A stretch of 64,000 nucleotides of DNA from Vondammii sp040505895 (GTDB taxonomy: Bacteria > Pseudomonadota > Gammaproteobacteria > Chromatiales > Chromatiaceae), in the NCBI GenBank assembly GCA_040505895.1, contig JBEVXU010000007.1:310001-374000 (forward strand). Direction: 5' to 3'. The translations under genes and the position numbers were made by a program. A model generated the notes under the pieces. The model worked only from the letters and a program-made list of their open reading frames with translations, was not told the origin of the DNA and searched no databases. Of this stretch, positions 53,567 to 62,573 are shown piece after piece. The number at the start of each line of letters is the position of its first letter. The first letter of the stretch is position 1.

Positions 53567-55348
53567 TTGGGCCAACTCAACAACAGCTGCACATATTACA
53601 GTCTGCTGGATGATGCCTTAGGTGCCGCAAAAGAGGCACTTGCACTTTTTCAGAGCGGAGAAGAGGAACAACTCAGTCTGGTCTATGTTGATGCTGAGCC
53701 ACCTGACGACAGCCCGATCAACCTTATTTATGCTCCTTTTGGTCAACTGACTGAACTTTTCCTGCAAACAACGCTGCCACTGCCAGAGAGATTTATACCA
53801 GGCAAACGGAGTCTCCCCGAGGCGGTAATAGAATATGAGAAACAGCGTTTCTCCTCCACCATCAACCAAATCCGAAAAACCAGGGAGCAACATCTCCAGA
53901 ATGAACACGGTAGCCTGCTTGCCCTCGACACACTCTTTCTTAACCGCAAGTTTGCCTACGCCACCGCTTTGCAGGGCAATCACGTCTACCTTGGACACCC
54001 CAATATCCTTGGACAACAGGTCTGCCACTACGAAGGTGAAGTTGTTGAAAACAGCCCAGAAAATCTGATCCAGATCACATCAGAAGATCTCATCACCTAC
54101 TTCACCGAGTCGAGACGAAGGATCCCGGCACATCTAGTGATCCCCCCTGGGGTCCCAGAACAGGACAAGAGGGAACTGCTGGAGGCATTCAAACAGCTGC
54201 ACCAGGCGGTGGTTGATAACAGGGAAGCGCTTGACCGGGAGGCGATAGCCAATTGCCAGAAACAAGCGCCCCCCCCCTTAATCACAGGGAACCCACTACG
54301 CATATACCTCCCGGCAAGCCGGCTCACCGAGGTTATGCAGTACGCCTCCAAGGGGCTGGCCGAAGCCTTCAAGACACTAGGCCATGAGGTCTGGCTATCC
54401 ATCGAACAGAATGCCATGGAGCAACTGGATTACCAGCACCCCCAGGAGCAGTACCTCTTCAATCCGCACCTGGTGGTCAATATCAACCACATGAACAATC
54501 AATGGATGCACCCGGATCTTTTCAATGTCATTTGGTGGCAGGATCCAATGCCCGAACTGCTCAAGAATGAGAGCGCAAGCTACCGAAAGAATGACATCGT
54601 CTACACGATAGATCCCAACTGGATTGAGCGACTCCCAGCCCCAAAGCGACAGGAGGCGGAAGTACAGAACTTCTGTATCGACCAGGAGATCTATAACCAG
54701 GATTATGACGAACCAAGAGAGGATAAAGTCATTTTCATTGGCTCCTCATACCGTCACTGGTATGACGGCAGCTCGCACGAAACAAAACAGGCCATGAACA
54801 AGTTGATAGAGGACTTTGAACTGGGGTTGCAACTTACTGATGAGCGAATCAACTTTTATGCGTTGAAATACTCGGTTCCGCCAGAAGAACTAAAACTCCA
54901 CAGACTGAATTACATTGTACGCGACACATCAGTCCGCTGGCTCTGTGAACAGCGCATCAAGGAGGTCGAGGTATATGGCAGGGGTTGGGATTACTGCCCC
55001 GTAGTAAAAGAGAAATTCAAAGGCGAGTTAGCCCATGGCCATGCAGTGGCCGAAGCCTATAACAGATCAGAGTACACCCTCGCCTGCCACCCTGCCTTTG
55101 TCTTCTCACAACGCCTTGCTGAGGCGGCCGCCTGCGGAGCGACACCGCTGGTATATGACTCGAGATATGCGGCATTCCCCCCTTTCTTTGACGATCAATG
55201 TCTCTATTACTCAACAAAAGAGGAGATGATTGAGCAGTTGACGAAAAAAGCAAAAACACCACCTGATACTATTGCTGATGATTACACTTATCTGGCGTTT
55301 GCTCAGAGAATCGTTGCAGCTATATCAGAAAAACTTGAGTCTCATTGA
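53567..55348 (+). CDS. CgeB-like glycosyltransferase (GT-B fold) with N-terminal extension
   Basis: 593 aa. Residues about 250-590 look like a CgeB-type glycosyltransferase: NPLRIYLPASRLTEVMQYAS, VIFIGSSYRHWYDGSSHETK, VEVYGRGWDYCP, and a donor-site segment QRLAEAAACGATPLVYDSRY near residue 525. The first 240 residues are unrecognised, with alpha/beta and coiled segments. It starts at a TTG (53567) with a strong GGAGGAGAG ribosome site. It is a cytosolic enzyme, probably acting on a surface glycan made by the adjacent sugar operon. Confidence 0.78.
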   Translation: MGQLNNSCTYYSLLDDALGAAKEALALFQSGEEEQLSLVYVDAEPPDDSPINLIYAPFGQLTELFLQTTLPLPERFIPGKRSLPEAVIEYEKQRFSSTINQIRKTREQHLQNEHGSLLALDTLFLNRKFAYATALQGNHVYLGHPNILGQQVCHYEGEVVENSPENLIQITSEDLITYFTESRRRIPAHLVIPPGVPEQDKRELLEAFKQLHQAVVDNREALDREAIANCQKQAPPPLITGNPLRIYLPASRLTEVMQYASKGLAEAFKTLGHEVWLSIEQNAMEQLDYQHPQEQYLFNPHLVVNINHMNNQWMHPDLFNVIWWQDPMPELLKNESASYRKNDIVYTIDPNWIERLPAPKRQEAEVQNFCIDQEIYNQDYDEPREDKVIFIGSSYRHWYDGSSHETKQAMNKLIEDFELGLQLTDERINFYALKYSVPPEELKLHRLNYIVRDTSVRWLCEQRIKEVEVYGRGWDYCPVVKEKFKGELAHGHAVAEAYNRSEYTLACHPAFVFSQRLAEAAACGATPLVYDSRYAAFPPFFDDQCLYYSTKEEMIEQLTKKAKTPPDTIADDYTYLAFAQRIVAAISEKLESH

Positions 55349-55391
55349 AAAACGGAACGATAGACCAAACACCACTGACTGCCCAGACCCT

Positions 55392-56462
55392 ATGACTGAA
55401 AAAGACAGATACAGAATGGATGGACACAAACTCCATTGGCATCCTGAAAGGGTAACGCAATGGCTGAGAGGTGAGCCCATCGCCCCACTATACATCGATA
55501 TGGGGATAACCCAAACCTGCAATGTGGCATGTCGCTTCTGCTATTACGCCGTCCCGGAAAACAGGAACAGGAACTACATACCGACAGACTCCCTGGTAAA
55601 TTTTTTCAAGGATGCAGCAGAAGTGGGGGTGAAAGCGGTAGGTATACTGGGTGATGGTGAGCCAACACTCCATCCCGACCTGTATACCTGCCTGGCTGAA
55701 GGTGCAAAAACAGGATTAGATCTCGCGCTTGCAACCAACGGAGTGACACTGAAACCATCTGAGTTTCCTCTACTGCTCGACTCCCTTGTGTGGCTTAGAT
55801 TCACCTTATGCTCTGCCGATGGAAAAAACTACAAAACCATGATGGGAAGAAACGAGGAGACTTTTTACAAGGTAATCCGCAATATCGAGACACTTGCAAA
55901 CAGCAAGCAGAAATTATCATCCAAATGCACCATTGGAATCCAGATGGTGCTGACAGATGAGTGTGCCGACCAGATCATCCCTTTGGCAAAACTCGGACAA
56001 GAGATGGGCGTTGACTACTTCGTTGTTAAACAGACGTCTGAGCGTGATACCTCTGAGCAGAATACAATAGCGAGAGATTACACAAAACATGAAGAACTAT
56101 TTCTCCAAGCAGAGACATTTTCCAGGGATAATTACTCAGTAATTGTCAAGCGGCTGAAAATGCAAAAAGAGAAGCGTCAATACGATAACTGCTATGGTTG
56201 CGAATTCCTACCACAAATCAGCGGTGCAGGAGATCTCTACAACTGTGGCAATTTTTTTGGCGACCCTGATTTCCATATAGGCAACATCATTGACCGCTCT
56301 TTCAAAGAGATAATCAACAGTGGGCGCTATCGGGAAGTAATGAACCGCGTAAAACAAGGCATTGATGTTCATTCACAATGTGGTATTGGCTGCAGGCAGA
56401 ATGAGATCAATGAGTACCTAGACTTTCTAAAGGCTCAACCACCACACATTAATTTCATCTAG
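55392..56462 (+). CDS. Radical SAM protein, paralogue A
   Basis: 357 aa from the ATG at 55392. The [4Fe-4S]-SAM motif CNVACRFC lies near residue 40, followed by a GDGEPTLHPDLY segment in place of the usual GGEP. The C-terminal part has further Cys (NCYGCEF, LYNCGNFF, QCGIGCRQ) resembling a SPASM-like auxiliary cluster domain. It ends PPHINFI. It is 43 nt downstream of the glycosyltransferase stop (an alternative upstream start would overlap it). It faces paralogue B, a clear relative over the full length. Substrate unknown; a sugar or peptide modification is possible. Confidence 0.85.
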   Translation: MTEKDRYRMDGHKLHWHPERVTQWLRGEPIAPLYIDMGITQTCNVACRFCYYAVPENRNRNYIPTDSLVNFFKDAAEVGVKAVGILGDGEPTLHPDLYTCLAEGAKTGLDLALATNGVTLKPSEFPLLLDSLVWLRFTLCSADGKNYKTMMGRNEETFYKVIRNIETLANSKQKLSSKCTIGIQMVLTDECADQIIPLAKLGQEMGVDYFVVKQTSERDTSEQNTIARDYTKHEELFLQAETFSRDNYSVIVKRLKMQKEKRQYDNCYGCEFLPQISGAGDLYNCGNFFGDPDFHIGNIIDRSFKEIINSGRYREVMNRVKQGIDVHSQCGIGCRQNEINEYLDFLKAQPPHINFI

Positions 56463-56585
56463 GGCTTCTCAAGAAATAGCATACTCATGCTATAACCGAA
56501 GAAAGATACTCAGACGGCCTCAAAATAGTACTTGGATAATTTAAGATTAAGAGTGATCCATACCAGAGGTGTATGAGACACTTGT

Positions 56586-57764
56586 TCATACAAAATTCTT
56601 ATGTGGAGGCGGATTCTCCAAGTCCCAAAGAAATCCATTTATTGAATGCGTTCGACAGTTAGCGTAACACTCTTGATGAACATCTATTTCTGACTTAACT
56701 TTCTCTACCATTCGCCAATAATGGTCACTCTCAATGATTTCCCTAAAGCTCTGCTTGACCAGATCCCCCATAAGATATTTTTCTGAATAATCCCCCTCAA
56801 AAAACATTCCACATGAGTAGAGTTTTCCATCACCTGACGAGTAAAGTAGAAACGGCGCACCTAAACACTTGTCATAACTTCGATGGCCACAATTTGTGAT
56901 TTTTTCCCACTTCACAATAACTTTATAGTCATCCGTTGAGTACGACTCTGCCTCCAGGAGAATGTCCCTGTACTTTTCATAATCTCCGAGACGTTCGAAC
57001 ACCCCAAGATCATTTTCCACCGTATCACTACAGTGCTTAATAACAAGATAATCAACGTTAAGCTGGCGGCCTAACTTAGCCAGCGGAACAACCTCGTCAA
57101 TGTCTCTGGGGGTTAGAACCATTTGCATCCCAACCGTCAAGTCAAGCCCATATTGATGCTTATAATCGACACTGAACTTAATCTTCTCCTTTGCTATATC
57201 GAAATCCTTACTTGCATGTATACGTCTATAGCTGTGATCTGATGCAGCACTAATATTAAATCTTATCCAGCTGAGCGATTCTAATGCTGATTGTCCGTCA
57301 CGCCCTGTGTCCCAAAGTATGCCATTGGTGCCAACAGACATATCGACCCCAGACTGTTTTCCAGTATTGATTGCTTCATATAACGCAGGGTTCAAGGTAG
57401 GCTCGGCTTCACCTATCAGTGCAATTGATCTCACACCCATTGCGCCGGCATCACGCATATAGTTGATTAATGCATCTCGTGGAAAAACCCGCTCTCTTCC
57501 CTGTCTAAAAAAGTTGCCCTGTGTAACTCCATAGCAGTAGTGACATTTTATGTTACAGCCCTTACTTAAACCTGCATCTATATGTATAGGAGAAAAATGG
57601 CCACCACTTTTCCATGCCTGAACACGGTCAAGATGCCATAGCATCTTATGACTATCCATCATGTATTTATCATGCGATTTATCAAGCTGCTGACTTGAAC
57701 TTTTTTGATCATCAACACCTCCAGTTGGAGAAGTCGAATCCGATGCACACTGCTGCCCTTTCAA
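56586..57764 (-). CDS. Radical SAM protein, paralogue B
   Basis: 392 aa. The cluster motif is CNIKCHYC near residue 70, with GEAEPTLNPALYE near residue 117 and the later Cys set KCLGAPF, LYSCGMFF, and ECYANCRT. The protein shares with paralogue A the lead-in MDSHKMLWHLDRVQAW, the shared order of segments and the end PPPHKNFV. An N-terminal polar extension (about 33 residues) is specific to this copy. It is the last gene of the minus-strand sugar operon, 16 nt after the RmlD-like gene. Base composition looks richer in A+T than the upstream sugar genes. Confidence 0.85.
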   Translation of the reverse strand: MKGQQCASDSTSPTGGVDDQKSSSQQLDKSHDKYMMDSHKMLWHLDRVQAWKSGGHFSPIHIDAGLSKGCNIKCHYCYGVTQGNFFRQGRERVFPRDALINYMRDAGAMGVRSIALIGEAEPTLNPALYEAINTGKQSGVDMSVGTNGILWDTGRDGQSALESLSWIRFNISAASDHSYRRIHASKDFDIAKEKIKFSVDYKHQYGLDLTVGMQMVLTPRDIDEVVPLAKLGRQLNVDYLVIKHCSDTVENDLGVFERLGDYEKYRDILLEAESYSTDDYKVIVKWEKITNCGHRSYDKCLGAPFLLYSSGDGKLYSCGMFFEGDYSEKYLMGDLVKQSFREIIESDHYWRMVEKVKSEIDVHQECYANCRTHSINGFLWDLENPPPHKNFV

Positions 57765-57780
57765 CCGTTAAGCCTCCTGA

Positions 57781-58623
57781 TTAGATGTCCAGTTCAGTAC
57801 AATAATCTTTTACCGCATCTCGCCAATCACGAAGCGGTTCAATTCTTGATGTTGTTAGTGGAGTATAGGTGTTTTTAACAGCCGTGGATGGAAATACCTT
57901 GCAGGAAACCCTTCCTATTTTTACAGGAATTCTCTTTTCTTCGATGATCGCCTGGATTAAATCATACAGAGATGCGTGACCACTGTTTACAACATGATAA
58001 AGGCCACTATGCGTACCCGCGTCAGCCAGATTCAAAATTTGACCGGCAATATCCCGACTATAACTGGGGCTCGCAATAATATCATCAGCGACTTTGAGCT
58101 CCTTTTCTCCAGATCTAATTCTGAGAAGCATCTTTTCAACAAATTGGTTCGGCTTCAAAGCCAGCCCAAAAAGAACCGATATTCTTGCAATCAAATAGTT
58201 ATCAGCCACATCAGCAACAGACCAGTCTCCTGCCAGCTTTGTTGCCCCATACACATTCAATGGGCTCGGCCTATCTTCTTCAGAGTAATACCCACCCTCT
58301 GCGTCAGAAAATACGGCATCTGTACTGAAATGAATAAGCTGAAAATTGTGCTGATTGGATATTTCAGCGAGAAAACGGGGAAAGGCTGTATTGACCTGAA
58401 ATGCTGACAGTGGATTCTGTTCACAGACATCGATACCTAGAGCTGCCGCTGTATTGATGACAATATCCGGACTATGTGCCTTGATATGCGTGAGGAGTGA
58501 GTTTGCATTTATTGCGTTAAAATCACTGGAGTTTAAACCAACCACCTCGTAGTCATCAGCGAAAGCATCACATAGAGCTAGGCCCATCTTTCCTGTATGG
58601 CCAAGAATCAGCACTTTTTTCAT
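57781..58623 (-). CDS. RmlD-like sugar-nucleotide reductase (extended SDR)
   Basis: 280-aa NAD(P)-dependent enzyme of the dTDP-4-dehydrorhamnose reductase type. The Rossmann loop is LILGHTGKMGLALCDAFADD at the N-terminus, followed by DIVINTAAALGIDVCEQNP near residue 55. The catalytic segment includes FSTDAVFSDAEGGYYSEEDR and YGATKLAGDW (YxxxK) near residue 130. It would reduce or epimerise a keto-sugar intermediate; the nucleotide carrier is unknown. It lies 50 nt after the GmhA-like gene. Confidence 0.85.
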   Translation of the reverse strand: MKKVLILGHTGKMGLALCDAFADDYEVVGLNSSDFNAINANSLLTHIKAHSPDIVINTAAALGIDVCEQNPLSAFQVNTAFPRFLAEISNQHNFQLIHFSTDAVFSDAEGGYYSEEDRPSPLNVYGATKLAGDWSVADVADNYLIARISVLFGLALKPNQFVEKMLLRIRSGEKELKVADDIIASPSYSRDIAGQILNLADAGTHSGLYHVVNSGHASLYDLIQAIIEEKRIPVKIGRVSCKVFPSTAVKNTYTPLTTSRIEPLRDWRDAVKDYCTELDI

Positions 58624-58673
58624 AGCAACACCAGCATCAAATCAATAATAGGCATGACTAATTCTTAATCCTG

Positions 58674-59309
58674 TCATAAGCCCTCTGCCACACGGGCCTT
58701 TAATAATCCAAGCATGATGTGATTGACTGCAAGAATAGCGTCTTCAAAATGAAAATTATTATCATTTGGCCCCGTCTGCCCCGGGAAATTTGAGGTACCG
58801 GGAACAACAATGCAGACATCAGCCACTGTCAGGCAGCGGCCACCACTCCCTTTTGCCATGGCAAATGTCTTTGCTCCTTTATCTTTTGCCACTTCCAACG
58901 CATTGACCACGTTGGCAGAGTTACCACTACCGGAGTAGCCCATCACCAGATCATCCGCCGTAACCCAGGGTGCCAGAGCACCCGAATACATATGCTCCAC
59001 ACCGAGGTCATTCACCAATCCGGTGAGTTCCGCCGCCGAGCCACACAGATTAACCATATTGAGACGCTTCATACCGCCAGGCAACGGCCGACCCTTATCC
59101 TCGGAGACAAATGGATGGTGGCGAAAGTCGCAGTAGAGATGGTCCATGGTACCGGCATTACCGCCATTACCCATGATATAGACAGTGCCGCCACTGTCGT
59201 AGACATCGAACAGCATCTCTACCACACGGGCCAACTCAGCACGGGGAAAGTTATCGATGATCCGGCGCTTCTCCTCAAAGTAGAGGTCAATGGCATCATT
59301 GGTATTCAT
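58674..59309 (-). CDS. GmhA-like SIS-domain sugar isomerase
   Basis: 211-aa SIS protein like sedoheptulose 7-phosphate isomerase. The phosphate-binding loops are YIMGNGGNAGTMDHLYCDFR near residue 45 and GYSGSGNSANVVNALEVAKD near residue 120. FHFEDAILAVNHIM near the C-terminus carries the Glu and His positions used in GmhA catalysis. The middle insertion (HPFVSEDKGRPLPGGMKRLN) and changed first loop differ from standard GmhA, so the substrate may be another ketose phosphate. Its start overlaps the preceding stop by 4 nt. Confidence 0.85.
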   Translation of the reverse strand: MNTNDAIDLYFEEKRRIIDNFPRAELARVVEMLFDVYDSGGTVYIMGNGGNAGTMDHLYCDFRHHPFVSEDKGRPLPGGMKRLNMVNLCGSAAELTGLVNDLGVEHMYSGALAPWVTADDLVMGYSGSGNSANVVNALEVAKDKGAKTFAMAKGSGGRCLTVADVCIVVPGTSNFPGQTGPNDNNFHFEDAILAVNHIMLGLLKARVAEGL

Positions 59310-60916
59310 GGCAATAGTTCCCGGTCATTGAGGGCACGGTTGAGAAAGCGCAGCCCGTAATAGTAAAGCAGTTCACTGTAGGGGTGATGATGAAGAGGAG
59401 CGATATTGAGATAGATTAGGCCGGTGAGAATACGCACCCGCTTCAGATCCCATCCGTTGTTGATAATAAACCCATCGAAATGGCGCAAAAACTCCAGCAG
59501 ATTACTCTTCAGCTGAAATGAGAGTTCAACCTGCTCACCCTTGATTTCAACAGCGTAGTTATTTGCCCGAATCACCGGCGCACTGATAATAAGAGCGTGA
59601 TAGAGCTTGGCCAGATCGTAGTAGATATCACCCCAGCGGGTCTCACCTGCAAAATCCTGACGCCAGTCGATGAGTGTGGTGCCCCCATCATCTGTGATGA
59701 CGATATTTTCCGGCTGAAAGTCACCATGAAAAAGGCCAGGCACACCCTCACTGAGGTTTTCCCAGGGTATCTTATCAAGAAGCGTCGCCACCCCCGGCAC
59801 CGCTTCGCCGTTTACCCACCAGTCGTTATCACCCACCCCATTAGCCTGACGGTACTGATCGATTCGCTGGCGGCTCTTGGTTTCATAGAAGCTTCGGCAC
59901 TGATCAAAAAACTCGACCTGTTGTTCCGGCTCAAGGGTTATGGGAGTAAAGAGAGTTGGCCTGAGTTGCTCAAGCAAGTTATTAAAAACCTCAATATTAC
60001 TTACTTCGGTTAGCAGGCAGCCCGGCTGGTAAAGGTAAGCGTAGAAGTGATCACTTTGCACGCTGATCTTTGGCACCAACGTCTTGAGGCGCCCGGCACG
60101 TTCCACGCGCCGGACGGTCATTACGGGATCAGCATAAAACTTGATCACCTGCCTACCCTCAAGATAGACAAACTCGCCAGGCTTGATCAGAAACTGTCCT
60201 CCGCCAACCTGTTGCAAGCTGGCCAGGTAGGCATCGTCACTACCCAGGTCACTCCAGCTTGAAAGTGAATGGGTTTGAAGCCCATTAGCCTGCAAAGCAG
60301 AGAGCCCTGCCGCCACCTGTAACTCCCCGTTGGCACCGGGCTCTCCCTCCTCCAGAGAATGCCAGAAATTCTGATGATCATGAATACCGGCAAGGCCGGT
60401 AAAGGCTGAATCCAACACCTGCTCGAGGGACTCGCCAAGCGCCACTATCTCACCGGCAGAGCGCTTATCGAGAATATAGCTGACCAGACCGTCAGAAATG
60501 GCAAATAGACAATAGGGCTCTGGACTCTTCACTGAAGCAACACCGACCCAGTTATGGTCGGGATCGGGCAGTGACTCTGCCAGATAGCTATCGGAATTGA
60601 GCAGCACAAATGGAGCATCCAGGTACTCACGACATGCGAGCAATGAAAAGCCGGGGCCACTACCCTCCCCATCGATCCTCTCTACTTCAACGTAGCGTAC
60701 CGACCACTCAGGGTGGGCAATGGCGAGGTACTCCCGCAACAGCTCCTGACGATGATTGACAGCAATCACCAGTTCATGGGCAGAATCCAGTTGGCCGAGC
60801 AGATGGCTGATCGCTGCACGGTTGGCCACAGGCAGCAGAGCCTTATGGCTGTCGCAGGCATAGCTGTTGCGCGAACCAGGTCCGGCGGCAAGAAGGCAGT
60901 ATTTAAATTCCATCAA
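59306..60916 (-). CDS. Fused sugar nucleotidyltransferase and APH-like kinase
   Basis: 536 aa with two enzyme domains. Residues 1-235 are a nucleotidyltransferase of the sugar-1-phosphate type: LLAAGPGSR near residue 9, KALLPV near residue 25, and an FVLLNSDSYLAESL acidic site near residue 105. Residues about 250-536 look like an aminoglycoside/choline-type kinase with GLFHGDFQPENIVITDDG near residue 400 and TLIDWRQDFAGE near residue 420. This pairing resembles AmgK plus MurU or HddA plus HddC in one chain: phosphorylate a sugar at C1, then attach a nucleotide. Both neighbours overlap by 4 nt. Confidence 0.85.
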   Translation of the reverse strand: MMEFKYCLLAAGPGSRNSYACDSHKALLPVANRAAISHLLGQLDSAHELVIAVNHRQELLREYLAIAHPEWSVRYVEVERIDGEGSGPGFSLLACREYLDAPFVLLNSDSYLAESLPDPDHNWVGVASVKSPEPYCLFAISDGLVSYILDKRSAGEIVALGESLEQVLDSAFTGLAGIHDHQNFWHSLEEGEPGANGELQVAAGLSALQANGLQTHSLSSWSDLGSDDAYLASLQQVGGGQFLIKPGEFVYLEGRQVIKFYADPVMTVRRVERAGRLKTLVPKISVQSDHFYAYLYQPGCLLTEVSNIEVFNNLLEQLRPTLFTPITLEPEQQVEFFDQCRSFYETKSRQRIDQYRQANGVGDNDWWVNGEAVPGVATLLDKIPWENLSEGVPGLFHGDFQPENIVITDDGGTTLIDWRQDFAGETRWGDIYYDLAKLYHALIISAPVIRANNYAVEIKGEQVELSFQLKSNLLEFLRHFDGFIINNGWDLKRVRILTGLIYLNIAPLHHHPYSELLYYYGLRFLNRALNDRELLP

Positions 60917-61704
60917 GCTGTAGCGACATGCTCCTCATCAATACGGCCATTGTCGCGCTGGCTGTCATCCTGCCAGCGGATCACATCATCAAGCTCGGGG
61001 GTCGACACCTCCACCGCAATATAATCCTGTTCTGCCACCACCCGGTGCAGCTCGCGACGGATACTCGACCACCCCTCACCGACACCGTAGACAGTGCGGA
61101 TCAGCTCATCAGGATTAATGGTTGCCGTCAACTCTTCTGGAGCCACCACACCAGCAAGTACCGTGGCCTCACCTTTGATAACGTAATTGGTCTCCAACTT
61201 CACCTCGTGTGACTGTAGGGAGGAGCGGTTGCCCATGTTCATAGCGATGATTTTCAGCGCATAGTCGGGATCGTCAAGATTCTCTGTCAACCACACTTCA
61301 TAACCCCAGGGTTTATCAACGGTATAACCGGAGAGAGGCAGCAGACCACCCTCACCACTCATCTTCGTCACCCTTTCGGTTTCCCGGGCATTGTCACCCG
61401 CCTCTATCACTACAGCAGCATCACCGACGACACGCATAGAATAGGCGTGCCCTGGTTGGACATGCCACCCCTGGAGCCGCTGACAGCTTGTCCACTCGCT
61501 CTCCCCGCTCCCCATCACCTCCACCTCACCCTCAATCACGATAAAAGAGCGGGCATCCTCTGGATTCATCCAGAGACAACTATCTGCAGCCGCCTCCAGC
61601 CGGTGCTGAGTCAGGACATAGCGGGGCGATTCAATATTGGCAATCAGGTCACCACGCTGACCATAGGGAGCTGAAACAAGATCATGGGTTGTATGCATAT
61701 TCAT
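60913..61704 (-). CDS. Double-cupin protein, sugar isomerase-like
   Basis: 263 aa with two cupin halves. The second half (VDKPWGYEVWLTENLDDPDY near residue 125, then MNMGNRSSLQSHEVKLETNY) resembles the C-terminal domain of mannose-6-phosphate isomerase/ManC-type enzymes. The first half (SFIVIEGEVEVMGSGESEW) is a simpler cupin. His and Glu residues that could hold a metal are present in the second half. It may isomerise or epimerise a sugar, or be a binding protein. Both ends overlap neighbours by 4 nt. Confidence 0.75.
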   Translation of the reverse strand: MNMHTTHDLVSAPYGQRGDLIANIESPRYVLTQHRLEAAADSCLWMNPEDARSFIVIEGEVEVMGSGESEWTSCQRLQGWHVQPGHAYSMRVVGDAAVVIEAGDNARETERVTKMSGEGGLLPLSGYTVDKPWGYEVWLTENLDDPDYALKIIAMNMGNRSSLQSHEVKLETNYVIKGEATVLAGVVAPEELTATINPDELIRTVYGVGEGWSSIRRELHRVVAEQDYIAVEVSTPELDDVIRWQDDSQRDNGRIDEEHVATA

Positions 61705-62573
61705 TTTCCACGCAAGTGTTTGGGGGAAGGTTCAGTGAGTTCGGCCAGCAATTCATTAACCGCCTGCTCCATTACCGCTACCGGTGCCTCGACACCAGTG
61801 TAGAGTTCAAACTGGCGTACCGCCTGCCAGAGGCTGATGCGATGTCCCGGAATCACCTGCCTACCCGCAGCCTCAGCGGCCTCAACCAGGCGCGTTACCA
61901 TTGGATTGGTTGGCACATCGACAATCAGGCCAGCTGCCTCTATCTGTGATTGGTGAAAGGGGATCTCTGCAGCTTCCGGCGCCATGCCGACAGATGTGGC
62001 ATTAACCAAAATATCGGCCTGCAGCTGAAAACGTTGGGAAAAATTGACCTGCTCTATACCAAAGTCTGCAGCTAGTGCCGCTGCTCTGTCGGCACTGCGA
62101 TTCACCACACTAACACGAGAAAACCCGTAACGCAGAAGAGTGGCAACCACGGCACGAGCCATACCTCCCGCACCCAGCACCAGCACACTCCCTTTCGGAT
62201 CGGGTGCCATTTTTTCCAGACAGGTGAAGAGACCGAAGGCATCGGTGTTATAGCCGGTCAGGCGGCCATGATCATTAACTACGGTATTGACGGCGCCAAT
62301 ACGGCGCGCCTCTTCATCCACTTCATCAAGATGATCGAGCACCGCCTGCTTATGGGGCATGGAGACACTCATACCACGGACACCCAGGGCACGAACACCA
62401 GCTACAGCGGCAGCCAGCCTACCCTCCTCTACGCCACACGCCTTGTAAACATAGTTGAGACCAAGCGCGCTGTAACCACTGTTGTGCACCCTGACACCGA
62501 AATCACCCGGCTGTCCGGCGATAGAAATACAGAGCTGGGTGTCTCTATTGAGTAACGGCATCGAAGCAATCAT
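61701..62573 (-). CDS. Shikimate dehydrogenase-like oxidoreductase with altered substrate site
   Basis: 290 aa with the AroE fold. Conserved are SMPHKQAVLD near residue 70 (catalytic Lys), GYNTDAFGLF near residue 107 (catalytic Asp), the NAD(P) loop VLGAGGMARAVVATLL near residue 132 and VNRSADRA. GHRISLWQAVRQFELYTG is near the C-terminus. The N-terminal segment that holds two shikimate-carboxylate-binding Ser in AroE reads ISIAGQPGDFGVRVHN here, so the usual SxSP pattern is absent. A different cyclic polyol or keto substrate is likely. It follows the transketolase genes with a 4-nt overlap. Confidence 0.85.
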   Translation of the reverse strand: MIASMPLLNRDTQLCISIAGQPGDFGVRVHNSGYSALGLNYVYKACGVEEGRLAAAVAGVRALGVRGMSVSMPHKQAVLDHLDEVDEEARRIGAVNTVVNDHGRLTGYNTDAFGLFTCLEKMAPDPKGSVLVLGAGGMARAVVATLLRYGFSRVSVVNRSADRAAALAADFGIEQVNFSQRFQLQADILVNATSVGMAPEAAEIPFHQSQIEAAGLIVDVPTNPMVTRLVEAAEAAGRQVIPGHRISLWQAVRQFELYTGVEAPVAVMEQAVNELLAELTEPSPKHLRGK

